Below are positions 36,493-45,575 of a stretch of DNA of 64,000 nucleotides, piece by piece (positions within the stretch are counted from its first letter, which is position 1; each line of letters starts with the position of its first letter). Origin of the DNA: Roseburia_C sp900315735 (GTDB lineage: Bacteria > Bacillota > Clostridia > Lachnospirales > Lachnospiraceae); assembly GCA_052118425.1 (NCBI GenBank), contig JBQKHF010000002.1; one strand, written 5' to 3'. The position numbers and the translations under genes were made by a program. A model generated the notes under the pieces. The model worked only from the letters and a program-made list of their open reading frames with translations. It ran no database searches and had not been told where the DNA came from.

Positions 36493-36958
36493 CATGATTG
36501 ATAATCCGATAGCTCCGGTATAACTGCTCCAATAAAATAACACGCATCAGCTGGTGCGGAAATGTCATCTTCGAAAAGCTTATTTTTTCATCTGCACGTT
36601 TTAATACTTCATCCGCAATTCCAAGGGAGCCTCCGATCACAAGAACGATATGGCTGTTGCCCTTTACCATCAAGTCACTGACTTTTTCCGATAAAGCAAC
36701 AGAATCCAGCATTTTTCCGTTGATTGCAAGGGCAATGACGTAGCAGTTCTTTCCCTCTAAATATTTTAAAAGACGTTCCCCCTCTTTATGACGAATCTGC
36801 TGTTCCTCTGCCTCGGATGCTCCATCCGGTGTTTTCTCATCTGCCACTTCCACAATTTCAAGCTTACAGTATCTGCCCAGTCTTTTTTCGTACTCGGCAA
36901 TGGCATCCCTGAAATATTTTTCTTTGATTTTTCCTACGCATAATATTGTTATCTTCAT
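36476..36958 (-). CDS. rlmH: 23S rRNA pseudouridine(1915) methyltransferase RlmH
   Basis: A 160-residue SPOUT methyltransferase acting on position 1915 of 23S rRNA. MKITILCVGKIKEKYFRD is the conserved N-terminus; IVLVIGGSLGIADEVL is the SAM-binding knot; the C-terminal LLEQLYRSYRIINHEPYHK is invariant. I start at the ATG at 36958, since the 33-residue upstream extension runs over the promoter. The -10 box ends only six bases before this ATG and no Shine-Dalgarno sequence is present, so the message may be leaderless. Confidence 0.95.
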   Translation of the reverse strand: MKITILCVGKIKEKYFRDAIAEYEKRLGRYCKLEIVEVADEKTPDGASEAEEQQIRHKEGERLLKYLEGKNCYVIALAINGKMLDSVALSEKVSDLMVKGNSHIVLVIGGSLGIADEVLKRADEKISFSKMTFPHQLMRVILLEQLYRSYRIINHEPYHK

Positions 36959-36964
36959 ACTTGC

Positions 36965-36993
36965 AGTATACCTTATTTCAGAAATACAGACAA
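36965..36993 (-). promoter_or_regulatory. Promoter of rlmH, predicted leaderless
   Basis: Minus-strand TTGTCT (36988-36993) and TATACT (36965-36970), spacer 17. Transcription would begin at or within a base of the rlmH ATG at 36958. Confidence 0.6.
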
Positions 36994-36998
36994 GGTTA

Positions 36999-37027
36999 TT
37001 GTATCGTCGGATGAAATCACTTATAAT
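36999..37027 (+). promoter_or_regulatory. Promoter of the membrane protein-xpt unit
   Basis: TTGTAT (36999-37004) and TATAAT (37022-37027) are 17 bases apart on the plus strand, about 34 bases before the ATG at 37061. It diverges from and overlaps the rlmH promoter region. Confidence 0.75.
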
Positions 37028-37060
37028 AGTATTATTATAACGAAAGGTCAGGTACATAAC

Positions 37061-37540
37061 ATGGTATACAAGGAGAAAGATGCCCAGCTGGAAGATAATC
37101 GTTCTACCGCTTATACATTCCTTGGAGTTGGAATTGCCGGTCTGATTTTTGTCATTCTTTTTGCTCTGGACATCATCAAATTACCAATGGCTGATTATAT
37201 GCGTGTTATTATGATTGTTGTAATGTCTGTTCTGTTTGTTATTTTTCTTGGAATCGGAATTACACATTTCCGTAAAATCAACCAGATGTCTGCGGATGCA
37301 GATATGGAAAGCAGACGCACCAGCGAAATTATGGAATGGTTCTCTTCAAACTATACTGCGGAAGAAATCGACCATGTCAGTGGTGCTGACAGCGAGCCTT
37401 CCATGGAGCAGCGTTACTTTATCCGTTCCGACAAAATTGCCGCACTTCTTCATGCTAAATTTGCCGGTCTGCCGGAGGATTATGAAGAACATATCTTAGA
37501 AAAAATTTATGCCGCTTACTATTCAGACAACAATGAATAA
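37061..37540 (+). CDS. Hypothetical two-helix membrane protein
   Basis: A 159-residue protein I do not recognise by name. It has two transmembrane helices (FLGVGIAGLIFVILFALDII at about 20-39; VIMIVVMSVLFVIFLGIGI at about 50-68) and a cytoplasmic, largely acidic helical C-terminal domain of 85 residues. The sequence EQRYFIRSDKIAALLHAKF in that domain is distinctive. One of few plus-strand genes; shares a promoter and probably a message with xpt, 46 bases downstream. Function unknown. Confidence 0.75.
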   Translation: MVYKEKDAQLEDNRSTAYTFLGVGIAGLIFVILFALDIIKLPMADYMRVIMIVVMSVLFVIFLGIGITHFRKINQMSADADMESRRTSEIMEWFSSNYTAEEIDHVSGADSEPSMEQRYFIRSDKIAALLHAKFAGLPEDYEEHILEKIYAAYYSDNNE

Positions 37541-37586
37541 ACAGCAGATTTCTGCTTAAATATAATACAATCAAAGGAGTAACAAA

Positions 37587-38165
37587 ATGAAATTATTAGA
37601 AGACAAAATTCTTGCAGAAGGAATCGCAGAAAGCGAAAACATTTTAAAGGTTGACAGCTTTATTAATCATCAGGTGGATCCTGAATTAATGAAGAAAATG
37701 GGCAAAGATATTGCAGAACATTATAAAGGAAAAGGTATCACACGTATTGCTACCATCGAAAGCTCCGGTATTGCTCCGGCTCTTATGGCTGCAGAAGCAT
37801 TAGGCGTTCCACTTGTTATTTTAAAGAAACAGCCTTCTAAAATTTTAAATCATGATTTATATCAGACTGTTGTAACTTCTTATACCAAAGGAACCAGCTA
37901 TGAATTAACCATTTCCGCAAAATACATCAGCGAAAATGACCACATTCTTATCGTGGATGATTTTCTTGCCAACGGCGAAGCTGCTACCGGTGCTATCCGC
38001 CTAATCCGTAAAGCACATGCCACCATCGCAGGTGTCAGTGTTTTAATCGAAAAAGCATTCCAGCCTGGACGTGAAAAATTAGAGGAACAGGGCATCGATG
38101 TTTATTCTTTAGCAAGAGTATCCAGACTTGACAAGGGTGTCATTGAATTTGTAAAAGAAGACTAA
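37587..38165 (+). CDS. xpt: Xanthine phosphoribosyltransferase
   Basis: A 192-residue purine salvage enzyme making XMP from xanthine and PRPP. The PRPP motif is ILIVDDFLANGEAATG; VDSFINHQVDP and IESSGIAPALMAAEALG are typical of Xpt. AAAGGAGTAACAAA precedes the ATG. No purine riboswitch is seen: the upstream gap is only 46 bases, so control, if any, comes through the promoter at 36999. A long terminator follows. Confidence 0.95.
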   Translation: MKLLEDKILAEGIAESENILKVDSFINHQVDPELMKKMGKDIAEHYKGKGITRIATIESSGIAPALMAAEALGVPLVILKKQPSKILNHDLYQTVVTSYTKGTSYELTISAKYISENDHILIVDDFLANGEAATGAIRLIRKAHATIAGVSVLIEKAFQPGREKLEEQGIDVYSLARVSRLDKGVIEFVKED

Positions 38166-38171
38166 TTTTAA

Positions 38172-38233
38172 AATCCCCGGAACGAAGGCAGATAAGAAAC
38201 ATTCTTATCTGCCTTCGTTCCGGGGGATTTTTT
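38172..38233. terminator. Strong bidirectional terminator after xpt
   Basis: Arms 38174-38198 and 38202-38227 form a stem of about 25 pairs with one bulged base and a 3-base loop, followed by TTTTTT on the plus strand and TTTTAAAATT on the minus. It separates xpt from the convergent TPR gene. Confidence 0.92.
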
Positions 38234-38246
38234 AATCCGCCATAGC

Positions 38247-39395
38247 TTATTCCGGCAGATAAATGTAATTATATCTTATCACCGGGCTTGCCAGTCCATG
38301 GTCATCTACCACAAGAATAGACAACACATTATTGCCCTGTGGCATTTCAAGTGGTTCACTGTATACATCAGAATCCTGTGTTGGTGTTGAGCCATCCCAG
38401 GTATAGTAAGCAGTGGAACCAGCGGGAACCTGTATACTGATGCTCTGCGCATCATAATATGTTCCGGCCGCAGGTGTTACATTAGCAGAATCCGGAGCTT
38501 CAAAAGTAATTTCATAATCTGCTTCTGCAATCTCACTATAAAAGCCTCTTGCGTCCTTTGCTACTGCTTTGATGGTATATTCTTTCTCATCCTCTAAAGA
38601 AATCGGTTCTGTATATTCCATTCCCTTTTCAATCGGAGAATCACCGTTTAACGTATAATAAATGGTACAGTCTGAGTCTGCCATCAGTTCAATTTCAATC
38701 GTATCATTGTATTCCCCGGCTTCTTCCGAAAACTCCGGAGCCTTTACTTCATAATTATCAAACAGCGCTTTTATTTTATCAGAGTCTGATTGTTCATATA
38801 AATCCTGTAGTTTATCATATTCCTTTTGCTTATCATATAAGGCAATCAGCATCTGATACGCTTCTTCATTGTTCTTATCAAGGGTAAGTATCTGTAACAA
38901 ATACGCTTCTTCTGATGTTTCATCTTTTCGGAGACGGTACAAATCAGCCATCCGGAGTAATACATCCACATTATCCGGCTGCAATTTCTCAGCCTGTTCA
39001 AAATAGGTCAATGCCTTGGTATAATTCTTCTCTTCTGTGTAACTGATTCCCTTCTGATACTGATAATCAAAAGATTTCTTATGGCTGTTCTGCACCAGAA
39101 GAACAATGATAACACCAATGATTGCAATAGCAATCAGAACTGATACTGTAATCAGAAGTCTTTTCTGTTTCTTTTTCTGTTCTGCCTCTTTCTTTTTCTT
39201 TTGGCTGTTTTTCAAAGATTTTTTCTTCTTTCCGTTGGAAGAGGCATTCTTATTCGGTTTATCGTCTTCTTCTAATAATTCTTTTAAAATATCCTCTTCC
39301 ACATTATAATCCGGAACAATCTGTGCTTCTTTTCCACATACAGAACAGTACACACAGCCTAATTTTATTTCTGCTCCACAATTTGCACACTTCAT
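38247..39395 (-). CDS. Zinc-ribbon/TPR/chitobiase-C-terminal-like membrane protein
   Basis: A 382-residue multidomain protein. Residues 1-22 form a zinc ribbon (CANCGAEIKLGCVYCSVCG). A lysine-rich linker leads to one transmembrane helix (LLITVSVLIAIAIIGVIIVL, about 80-100). Tetratricopeptide repeats follow (about 113-220; KNYTKALTYFEQAEKLQPDN, EAYLLQILTLDKNNEEAY). Two tandem beta-domains of the CHB_HEX_C_1 type close the protein (about 228-305, YYTLNGDSPIEKG; 308-380, YYTWDGSTPTQDS). The topology puts the zinc ribbon inside and the rest outside. Function is unknown; cell-surface binding is an inference. Last gene after folD. Confidence 0.8.
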   Translation of the reverse strand: MKCANCGAEIKLGCVYCSVCGKEAQIVPDYNVEEDILKELLEEDDKPNKNASSNGKKKKSLKNSQKKKKEAEQKKKQKRLLITVSVLIAIAIIGVIIVLLVQNSHKKSFDYQYQKGISYTEEKNYTKALTYFEQAEKLQPDNVDVLLRMADLYRLRKDETSEEAYLLQILTLDKNNEEAYQMLIALYDKQKEYDKLQDLYEQSDSDKIKALFDNYEVKAPEFSEEAGEYNDTIEIELMADSDCTIYYTLNGDSPIEKGMEYTEPISLEDEKEYTIKAVAKDARGFYSEIAEADYEITFEAPDSANVTPAAGTYYDAQSISIQVPAGSTAYYTWDGSTPTQDSDVYSEPLEMPQGNNVLSILVVDDHGLASPVIRYNYIYLPE

Positions 39396-39404
39396 AGCCT
39401 TCTC

Positions 39405-40247
39405 CTATTCATGTCTCATAGCTTCCACACAATTGTTCATTAACATTGCAATGGTCATTGGTCCGACTCCACCCGGAACCGGTGTAATCGCACTACAAAG
39501 CAGCTCTACTTCATCAAATTTTACATCACCGGAAAGTTTATTGTTCTCATCGCGATGAATTCCCACATCAATGACAACTGCACCATCTTTTACATAGGAT
39601 GCATCAATAAATTCTTTTTTCCCAATTGCAACAATCAGAATATCTGCCTCTTTACAGATTTCCTTTAAATTACGGGTTTTTGAATGCGTTACTGTAACAG
39701 TTGCATTCTCACGCAGCATTAAGATTGCCATCGGTTTTCCAACAATATTGCTTCTTCCAACGATAACACAGTGTTTTCCCTCAATATCAATGTCAGAACG
39801 CTTCAGAAGCTGGATGATTCCGGCAGGTGTGCAGGAAATATATCCTTTCTGTCCAATCATCAATGCGCCGACATTTTCCGGATGGAAACCATCTACATCC
39901 TTCTTCGGAGAAATGGCACGGATTACCGCATCCTCATCAATGCCCTCTGGCAATGGAAGCTGTACCAAAATGCCTTTTACATGTTCTTCTTTATTCAATT
40001 TATCGATTAAAGCCAGTAATTCATCCTGGGAAGTCTCTTCCGGAAGTTCATAAGAAAGAGAATCTATCCCAATATATTCACAGGCACGTTTTTTGTTTCT
40101 GACATATACACTGGATGCAGGGTCATTTCCCACCTGGATTACAGCAAGTGCGCCTGTGATTCCCTGTTCCTTTAACTGTACTACTTCTTCTTTTAATTCG
40201 TCTTTTATTTCAGCGGAAATTCTTTTTCCATCAATTAATAATGCCAT
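39405..40247 (-). CDS. folD: Methylene-THF dehydrogenase/methenyl-THF cyclohydrolase
   Basis: A 280-residue bifunctional one-carbon enzyme. SVYVRNKKRACEYIGI contains the catalytic lysine region; GILVQLPLPEGID, PKKDVDGFHPENVG and CVIVGRSNIVGKPMA are FolD signatures, and the ending is PVPGGVGPMTIAMLMNN. It follows fhs by nine bases, so formyl-, methenyl- and methylene-tetrahydrofolate interconversion is encoded together. Confidence 0.96.
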   Translation of the reverse strand: MALLIDGKRISAEIKDELKEEVVQLKEQGITGALAVIQVGNDPASSVYVRNKKRACEYIGIDSLSYELPEETSQDELLALIDKLNKEEHVKGILVQLPLPEGIDEDAVIRAISPKKDVDGFHPENVGALMIGQKGYISCTPAGIIQLLKRSDIDIEGKHCVIVGRSNIVGKPMAILMLRENATVTVTHSKTRNLKEICKEADILIVAIGKKEFIDASYVKDGAVVIDVGIHRDENNKLSGDVKFDEVELLCSAITPVPGGVGPMTIAMLMNNCVEAMRHE

Positions 40248-40256
40248 GATACCCTC

Positions 40257-41927
40257 CTAGAACAATCCTGTAATTACGCCATCATTGGTTACATCAATAT
40301 TATTTGCAGCTGGAACTTTCGGAAGTCCAGGCATGGTCATAATAGAGCCGGTAATAGCTACTACAAAGCCTGCTCCTGCAGATACATATACTTCACGGAC
40401 ATTTACGGTAAAGCCGGTCGGTCTGCCAAGCTTTGATGCATCATCGGAAAGAGAATACTGGGTCTTTGCCATACATACAGGGAAATTGCCCATTCCCATT
40501 TCTTCAATATGTTTTAATTCTTTTAAGGCAGCCTTACTGTAAGTAACATCATCTGCTCCATAAATCTCAGTTGCAATGGTCTTAATCTTATCCATAAGAG
40601 ACATCTCATCCTCATACAGCGGTTTGAAATGTGCTTCTTTATGCTCTAAAGTATCCAGTACTTTCTTGGCAAGTTCGATTCCGCCTTCGCCACCTTTTTC
40701 CCATACTTCAGATAATGCGAATTCACAGTTTCTTTCCTTGCAGAAGTTCTCTACAAATGCAATTTCTTCTTTGGTATCTGTTACAAAGGAGTTTAAGGTA
40801 ACAACAACCGGTACACCGAATTTCTGCAGGTTCTCGATATGTTTCTCTAAGTTTACAATACCTTTCTTTAAGCTTTCCAAATCTTCTTTTGCAAGGTCTG
40901 CCTTTGGAACCCCACCGTTATATTTTAATGCACGGATAGTTGCTACCAGTACTACTGCATCCGGTTTAAGTCCTGCCTTACGGCACTTGATATCAAAGAA
41001 TTTTTCTGCACCAAGGTCTGCACCAAAACCAGCCTCTGTAATTGCAATGTCACCTAATTTTAAAGCTGTCTTTGTAGCACGGACACTGTTACATCCATGA
41101 GCAATATTTGCAAATGGTCCACCATGAACGATAGCCGGATTGTGCTCTAAGGTCTGAATCAGATTTGGTTTGATGGCATCTTTTAAAAGTGCTGCCATAG
41201 AACCTGTTGCATGTAAATCATCTGCAGTAATCGGATTTCCGTCAAAAGAATAAGCCACGATGATTCTGCCCAGACGGCGTTTCAAATCTTCCATATTGTC
41301 TGCCAGACATAAAACAGCCATAATTTCAGATGCAACTGTAATGATGAAATGGTCTTCACGTACCATACCATCCATCTTGCTTCCAAGACCGATTACAATA
41401 TTTCTAAGTACACGGTCATTCATATCCATACAACGTTTCCACACTACCTGACGTGGGTCAATGCCAAGCTGATTGCCCTGCTGGATATGATTATCCAGTA
41501 ATGCTGCCAGCAGGTTATTTGCGGATGTAATCGCATGGAAATCCCCAGTAAAATGAAGATTCAAATCTTCCATAGGAACAACCTGTGCATATCCACCACC
41601 TGCAGCTCCACCTTTGATTCCAAAGCACGGTCCTAAAGACGGCTCACGCAGTGCAAGTACCGCTTTTTTACCAAGTAAAGCCATTGCCTCACCAAGTCCG
41701 ATACTTGTTGTTGTCTTTCCTTCACCGGCAGGTGTCGGGTTAATAGCTGTTACAAGAACAAGTTTACCATCTTCTCTGTCTTTTACAGACTCCCATAATT
41801 CATCGGAAATCTTTGCTTTGTATTTTCCGTAAAATTCCAGTTCATCCTCGTTTATTCCGAGCTTCTCTGCCACTTTCTTAATATGTACCAGTTCTGCTTC
41901 CTGTGCAATTTCAATATCTGACTTCAT
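40257..41927 (-). CDS. fhs: Formate-tetrahydrofolate ligase
   Basis: A 556-residue ATP-dependent enzyme producing 10-formyl-THF. The ATP loop is PTPAGEGKTTTSIGL; LREPSLGPCFGIKGGAAGGG and FNGNPITADDL-like FDGNPITADDL are family signatures. I start at the ATG at 41927 (MKSDIEIAQEA), eight bases after GAGGAGG; the length then matches the usual 556 residues. An upstream reading adds 22 residues across the intergenic gap. Confidence 0.96.
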   Translation of the reverse strand: MKSDIEIAQEAELVHIKKVAEKLGINEDELEFYGKYKAKISDELWESVKDREDGKLVLVTAINPTPAGEGKTTTSIGLGEAMALLGKKAVLALREPSLGPCFGIKGGAAGGGYAQVVPMEDLNLHFTGDFHAITSANNLLAALLDNHIQQGNQLGIDPRQVVWKRCMDMNDRVLRNIVIGLGSKMDGMVREDHFIITVASEIMAVLCLADNMEDLKRRLGRIIVAYSFDGNPITADDLHATGSMAALLKDAIKPNLIQTLEHNPAIVHGGPFANIAHGCNSVRATKTALKLGDIAITEAGFGADLGAEKFFDIKCRKAGLKPDAVVLVATIRALKYNGGVPKADLAKEDLESLKKGIVNLEKHIENLQKFGVPVVVTLNSFVTDTKEEIAFVENFCKERNCEFALSEVWEKGGEGGIELAKKVLDTLEHKEAHFKPLYEDEMSLMDKIKTIATEIYGADDVTYSKAALKELKHIEEMGMGNFPVCMAKTQYSLSDDASKLGRPTGFTVNVREVYVSAGAGFVVAITGSIMTMPGLPKVPAANNIDVTNDGVITGLF

Positions 41928-41967
41928 CTTCATTTCCTCCTCATGGATTGTATTATATAAATTTTTC

Positions 41968-44592
41968 TTAATTACCCTCTTCAATAAATGCATCCAGTTG
42001 TTCCGGAGACATTAACACCTGTCGTGGCTTGGTTCCTTCGTCCGGTCCTACTACGCCAGCTTCTTCTAACTGATCCATAATTCTTGCTGCCCGGTTAAAA
42101 CCAACTTTAAAATAACGCTGAATCATTCCGATGGAACCTTTGTCTTTATCAATCAAAAGCTTTGCTGCATCTAAGAAATAAGCGTCTCTGTCATCTCCGC
42201 CACCAGATGCCGCATCAGCACCAGTGCTTGCAGATACGGAAATATTGTTCATCCGCTCTTCGATATCACTGCTGTAGCCTTCGCCCTCGTTGTGTTCTTT
42301 TAAGAATTCAACTACATCCGACACTTCTTTATCGGATACAAACGCTCCCTGTACACGAAGCGGTTTCTGTAAGCCCTGCGGATAATAAAGCATATCACCT
42401 TTTCCTAAAAGCTTTTCCGCACCATTCATATCAAGAATAGTTCTTGAATCTACACCGGATGTTACCGAAAATGCGATTCGGGATGGCATATTTGCCTTAA
42501 TCAGTCCGGTAATGACATTTACAGAAGGACGCTGCGTTGCAATAACAAGATGGATTCCTGCCGCTCTGGCAAGCTGTGCCAACCGGCAGATAGCATCTTC
42601 CACATCCCCTGGTGCAACCATCATCAAATCTGCCAGCTCGTCCACGATAATTACAATCTGCGGCATCTTCTTTGGCTTATCCGGGTCATCAATATCTTTG
42701 ATTCCTTCCACCTTCTGGTTATAGCCCTTCAAATCACGGACACCATATTCTGCAAATTTCTGATAACGGTCTGTCATTTCAGCTACCGCCCAGTGCAATG
42801 CACCTGCTGCCTTCTTCGGGTCTGTTACAACCGGAATAAACAGATGTGGGATTCCATTGTATACACTTAACTCAACCACCTTCGGGTCAATCATGATAAG
42901 CTTTACATCCTCCGGATCTGCCCGGTACAAAATACTCATAATAATCGTATTGATACAGACAGATTTACCGGAACCGGTAGCACCTGCAATCAGAAGATGC
43001 GGCATCTTTGCGATATCCGCAATCATGACTTTTCCGGCAATATCTTTTCCGGCTGCAAAAGCAATCGGTGATTTATTGGCATGAAACTCTTCGGATTCTA
43101 CCAGATCGCGGAACATAACCGGAATGCTTTCTTTATTCGGCACCTCAATACCGATGGCTGCTTTGCCCGGAATTGGTGCTTCGATTCGGATATCTGCCGC
43201 TGCAAGGTTCATCTTGATATCGTCGGCTAAATTTACAATTTTGCTGACCTTGACACCCATTTCCGGCTGGAATTCATATCTTGTTACTGCCGGTCCGCAG
43301 TTAATAGCTGTAATCGTAATATTAATTCCGAAGTTCTTTAAAGTCTCTTTTAATTTTGCTGCTGTCTGATTCAGATAATCTCTGGTATCACCGGAAGCAC
43401 CTGCATTTCCTTTTTTCAGTAAATCTACCGGTGGAAATACATATTTGCCGCCAGAGCTTTCCTGTTTTACGATGGATTCTTCTACTGCTGCTACTTCATC
43501 TTCGATTTCCATCTTATCCTGTTTCTTGTTTTTCCTTGGCTTTTCTTCTTCCATTACAGAATGTGCCGGTTGCATATTGCTTTCTGCCTTTGCCCCTGTA
43601 ATCGGTTCCGGCTCATACGCTGGCTCAACTGCAGGTTCCATTACCGGTTCTACCGGTTTTACCTCTGCTCTGTGTATCGTTGCCACCGGTTCATTCAGTG
43701 TATGTATTATCGGTTCCTGCCATACCGGCTGCTCCATTTCCTGACTGCCGTTAGTTGCTGTAAGTGCAACTTTATTTTCTTCCTGCACAACAGGCATATC
43801 TTCGATATCACTTAAGGTAATTTCATTAATATCATCTGATTTGACTTTCTTTTTATCTGGAGACGGTAGTTTTGTATCCAATGCCACACCGCTTACCTTC
43901 TTTTCCATCCGGCGTCTTGCCTGCTCTTTTTCTCTTTCCTTTTCCCGCTCTTCACGGCGTTCCTTGGCAGCGTCCATGCGGCGGATTGCATCATCCTTGG
44001 CAGAATCGTATATGACTTTTCCGCCTTTTTGCATGCCCTTCATAATAGAACGTTCCGTAATCAGCACCAGTGAAATAATCAATACAATAATGTCAATAAC
44101 ATAAGTACCCGGCACACCGAAATTCGGACATAGGAGCTGTTCTAATAATCCACCGATAATACCGCCACCGGCCTTATTTTCAAAGCCATACCGGAAAGCG
44201 GATATTGCTCCTGCCTCCTTGCTGCTGTCTGTTACCATCTGAATAAAAAGGCATAAGAATGATACAAACAATCCAGCTGCTACAATTTTGACTGCAGCTA
44301 CTTTATTTTCCCGGTTAGACACTGCGAACACCACTGCTAAAAAGAGGCAGATTGGGAATACATATGCCATTAATCCGAATATTCCAAAGAAAAAGGAACT
44401 GACTCCGCTTCCGATTTTTCCGCCGATTCCAAAATTAGCAAGCAGTAAAACAATGCAGACTGCCAGTGCAATCCAAAGAATCACTTCATTTCGGAAGGAT
44501 TCCTGCTGTTCCCACTGTTTTCTTGCCTTTGAGGCTGTTGTTCTCGTTGTTTTCTTCTTCTGAGTTGTCTTTTTTCTAGTTCCAGTTGCCAT
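41968..44592 (-). CDS. ftsK: DNA translocase FtsK/SpoIIIE
   Basis: An 874-residue motor that moves DNA through the closing septum. Four N-terminal transmembrane helices (about 30-180) precede a long charged, proline-rich linker. Walker A is GATGSGKSVCIN, Walker B IVIIVDELADLMM, and the C-terminal gamma domain reads DAAKLLIDKDKGSIGMIQRY. Whether it acts in vegetative division or as SpoIIIE in the forespore cannot be told. ATG at 44592 follows GGGAGATAGAA. Confidence 0.94.
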   Translation of the reverse strand: MATGTRKKTTQKKKTTRTTASKARKQWEQQESFRNEVILWIALAVCIVLLLANFGIGGKIGSGVSSFFFGIFGLMAYVFPICLFLAVVFAVSNRENKVAAVKIVAAGLFVSFLCLFIQMVTDSSKEAGAISAFRYGFENKAGGGIIGGLLEQLLCPNFGVPGTYVIDIIVLIISLVLITERSIMKGMQKGGKVIYDSAKDDAIRRMDAAKERREEREKEREKEQARRRMEKKVSGVALDTKLPSPDKKKVKSDDINEITLSDIEDMPVVQEENKVALTATNGSQEMEQPVWQEPIIHTLNEPVATIHRAEVKPVEPVMEPAVEPAYEPEPITGAKAESNMQPAHSVMEEEKPRKNKKQDKMEIEDEVAAVEESIVKQESSGGKYVFPPVDLLKKGNAGASGDTRDYLNQTAAKLKETLKNFGINITITAINCGPAVTRYEFQPEMGVKVSKIVNLADDIKMNLAAADIRIEAPIPGKAAIGIEVPNKESIPVMFRDLVESEEFHANKSPIAFAAGKDIAGKVMIADIAKMPHLLIAGATGSGKSVCINTIIMSILYRADPEDVKLIMIDPKVVELSVYNGIPHLFIPVVTDPKKAAGALHWAVAEMTDRYQKFAEYGVRDLKGYNQKVEGIKDIDDPDKPKKMPQIVIIVDELADLMMVAPGDVEDAICRLAQLARAAGIHLVIATQRPSVNVITGLIKANMPSRIAFSVTSGVDSRTILDMNGAEKLLGKGDMLYYPQGLQKPLRVQGAFVSDKEVSDVVEFLKEHNEGEGYSSDIEERMNNISVSASTGADAASGGGDDRDAYFLDAAKLLIDKDKGSIGMIQRYFKVGFNRAARIMDQLEEAGVVGPDEGTKPRQVLMSPEQLDAFIEEGN

Positions 44593-44605
44593 TTCTATCT
44601 CCCGC

Positions 44606-45478
44606 TTACATATAAAAATATCCTCCAATTGATACCAGTCCCATTATGAGACAGTAGATGGAAAATATCGTAAATTTCTTTTTCCGCACTACTACCAGCA
44701 TGGTCTTAATGCAGATATAACCAACTACCGCTGCCACCAGCGTTCCAACTATGTAATTCAAAATATCTGCAGACTGTAATGCTGCAAATTCAACATCCTT
44801 AATCTCTACCACAAGCGCCCCCAATATTGCCGGGATTGACATGATAAAAGAATATTTTACCGCAAATTTACGGGTCATTCCAGTAGAAAGGCATGCTGTG
44901 ATTGTGGTTCCGGATCTTGATAAGCCCGGCATTGTTGCGATTCCCTGACTTATACCAATTAAAAATGCATTGGTATAAGTTACCTGTTTTGGTGTCTTTC
45001 CGCCATCCGGAATCCGGTCTGCAATAAATAAGAGCACCGCCGTAATAATCAGACAGATTCCCGGAACCAGCAAAATCTGCTCTGCCGCAGATACCAAATC
45101 TTTCGCTGCAATTCCAATGATTCCGGTTGGAATCGTAGATACAATAACAAGCATTACAAATTTCCGGTAACTGTTATGCACGATTTTACGGTAAGGTAAA
45201 TCCTCTTTTGTTATCACACGTTTAAAAAAGGTTGCCACATTTACAAAAAAATCACCGATAATGGCAAAGCCTTCTTTAATCATGCGGAAAATATCTTTGT
45301 AATATACAATAAATACGGCAATCAGTGTTCCGATGTGAAGCAGAATATCAAAAAACATTCCGCCGGTTTCTATTTGAAAAAACTGTTTAAATATTGCCAG
45401 ATGACCGGAACTGCTCACTGGCAGAAATTCGGTCAGTCCCTGTATCAGACCTAATAAAACAGACTGTAATAATGACAT
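44606..45478 (-). CDS. uppP: Undecaprenyl-diphosphatase
   Basis: A 290-residue membrane enzyme of the BacA/UppP family that recycles undecaprenyl pyrophosphate for wall synthesis. GLIQGLTEFLPVSSSGHL and MPGLSRSGTTI are the two active-site signatures. AAGGAGGCAG precedes the ATG. Own promoter; followed by ftsK 13 bases later. Confidence 0.95.
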   Translation of the reverse strand: MSLLQSVLLGLIQGLTEFLPVSSSGHLAIFKQFFQIETGGMFFDILLHIGTLIAVFIVYYKDIFRMIKEGFAIIGDFFVNVATFFKRVITKEDLPYRKIVHNSYRKFVMLVIVSTIPTGIIGIAAKDLVSAAEQILLVPGICLIITAVLLFIADRIPDGGKTPKQVTYTNAFLIGISQGIATMPGLSRSGTTITACLSTGMTRKFAVKYSFIMSIPAILGALVVEIKDVEFAALQSADILNYIVGTLVAAVVGYICIKTMLVVVRKKKFTIFSIYCLIMGLVSIGGYFYM

Positions 45479-45546
45479 AACTGCCTCCTTAGTATCTCTT
45501 ATCTCTCACTACAGTTACTTGTATAAAATTATCAACACTGTGCATT

Positions 45547-45575
45547 AGTATACCATATTTTGATGCATTTGTCAT
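45547..45575 (-). promoter_or_regulatory. Promoter of uppP-ftsK
   Basis: Minus-strand ATGACA (45570-45575) and TATACT (45547-45552), spacer 17, with TG placed for an extended -10. The leader is about 60 bases. Confidence 0.65.

Noticed and set aside
37541..37586. Guanine riboswitch in front of xpt
   Set aside because: The 46-base gap is too short and lacks the aptamer's conserved junction.
40576..41100. Long plus-strand open frame opposite fhs
   Set aside because: It is the antisense of a well-conserved gene; its serine- and phenylalanine-rich translation is a typical shadow.
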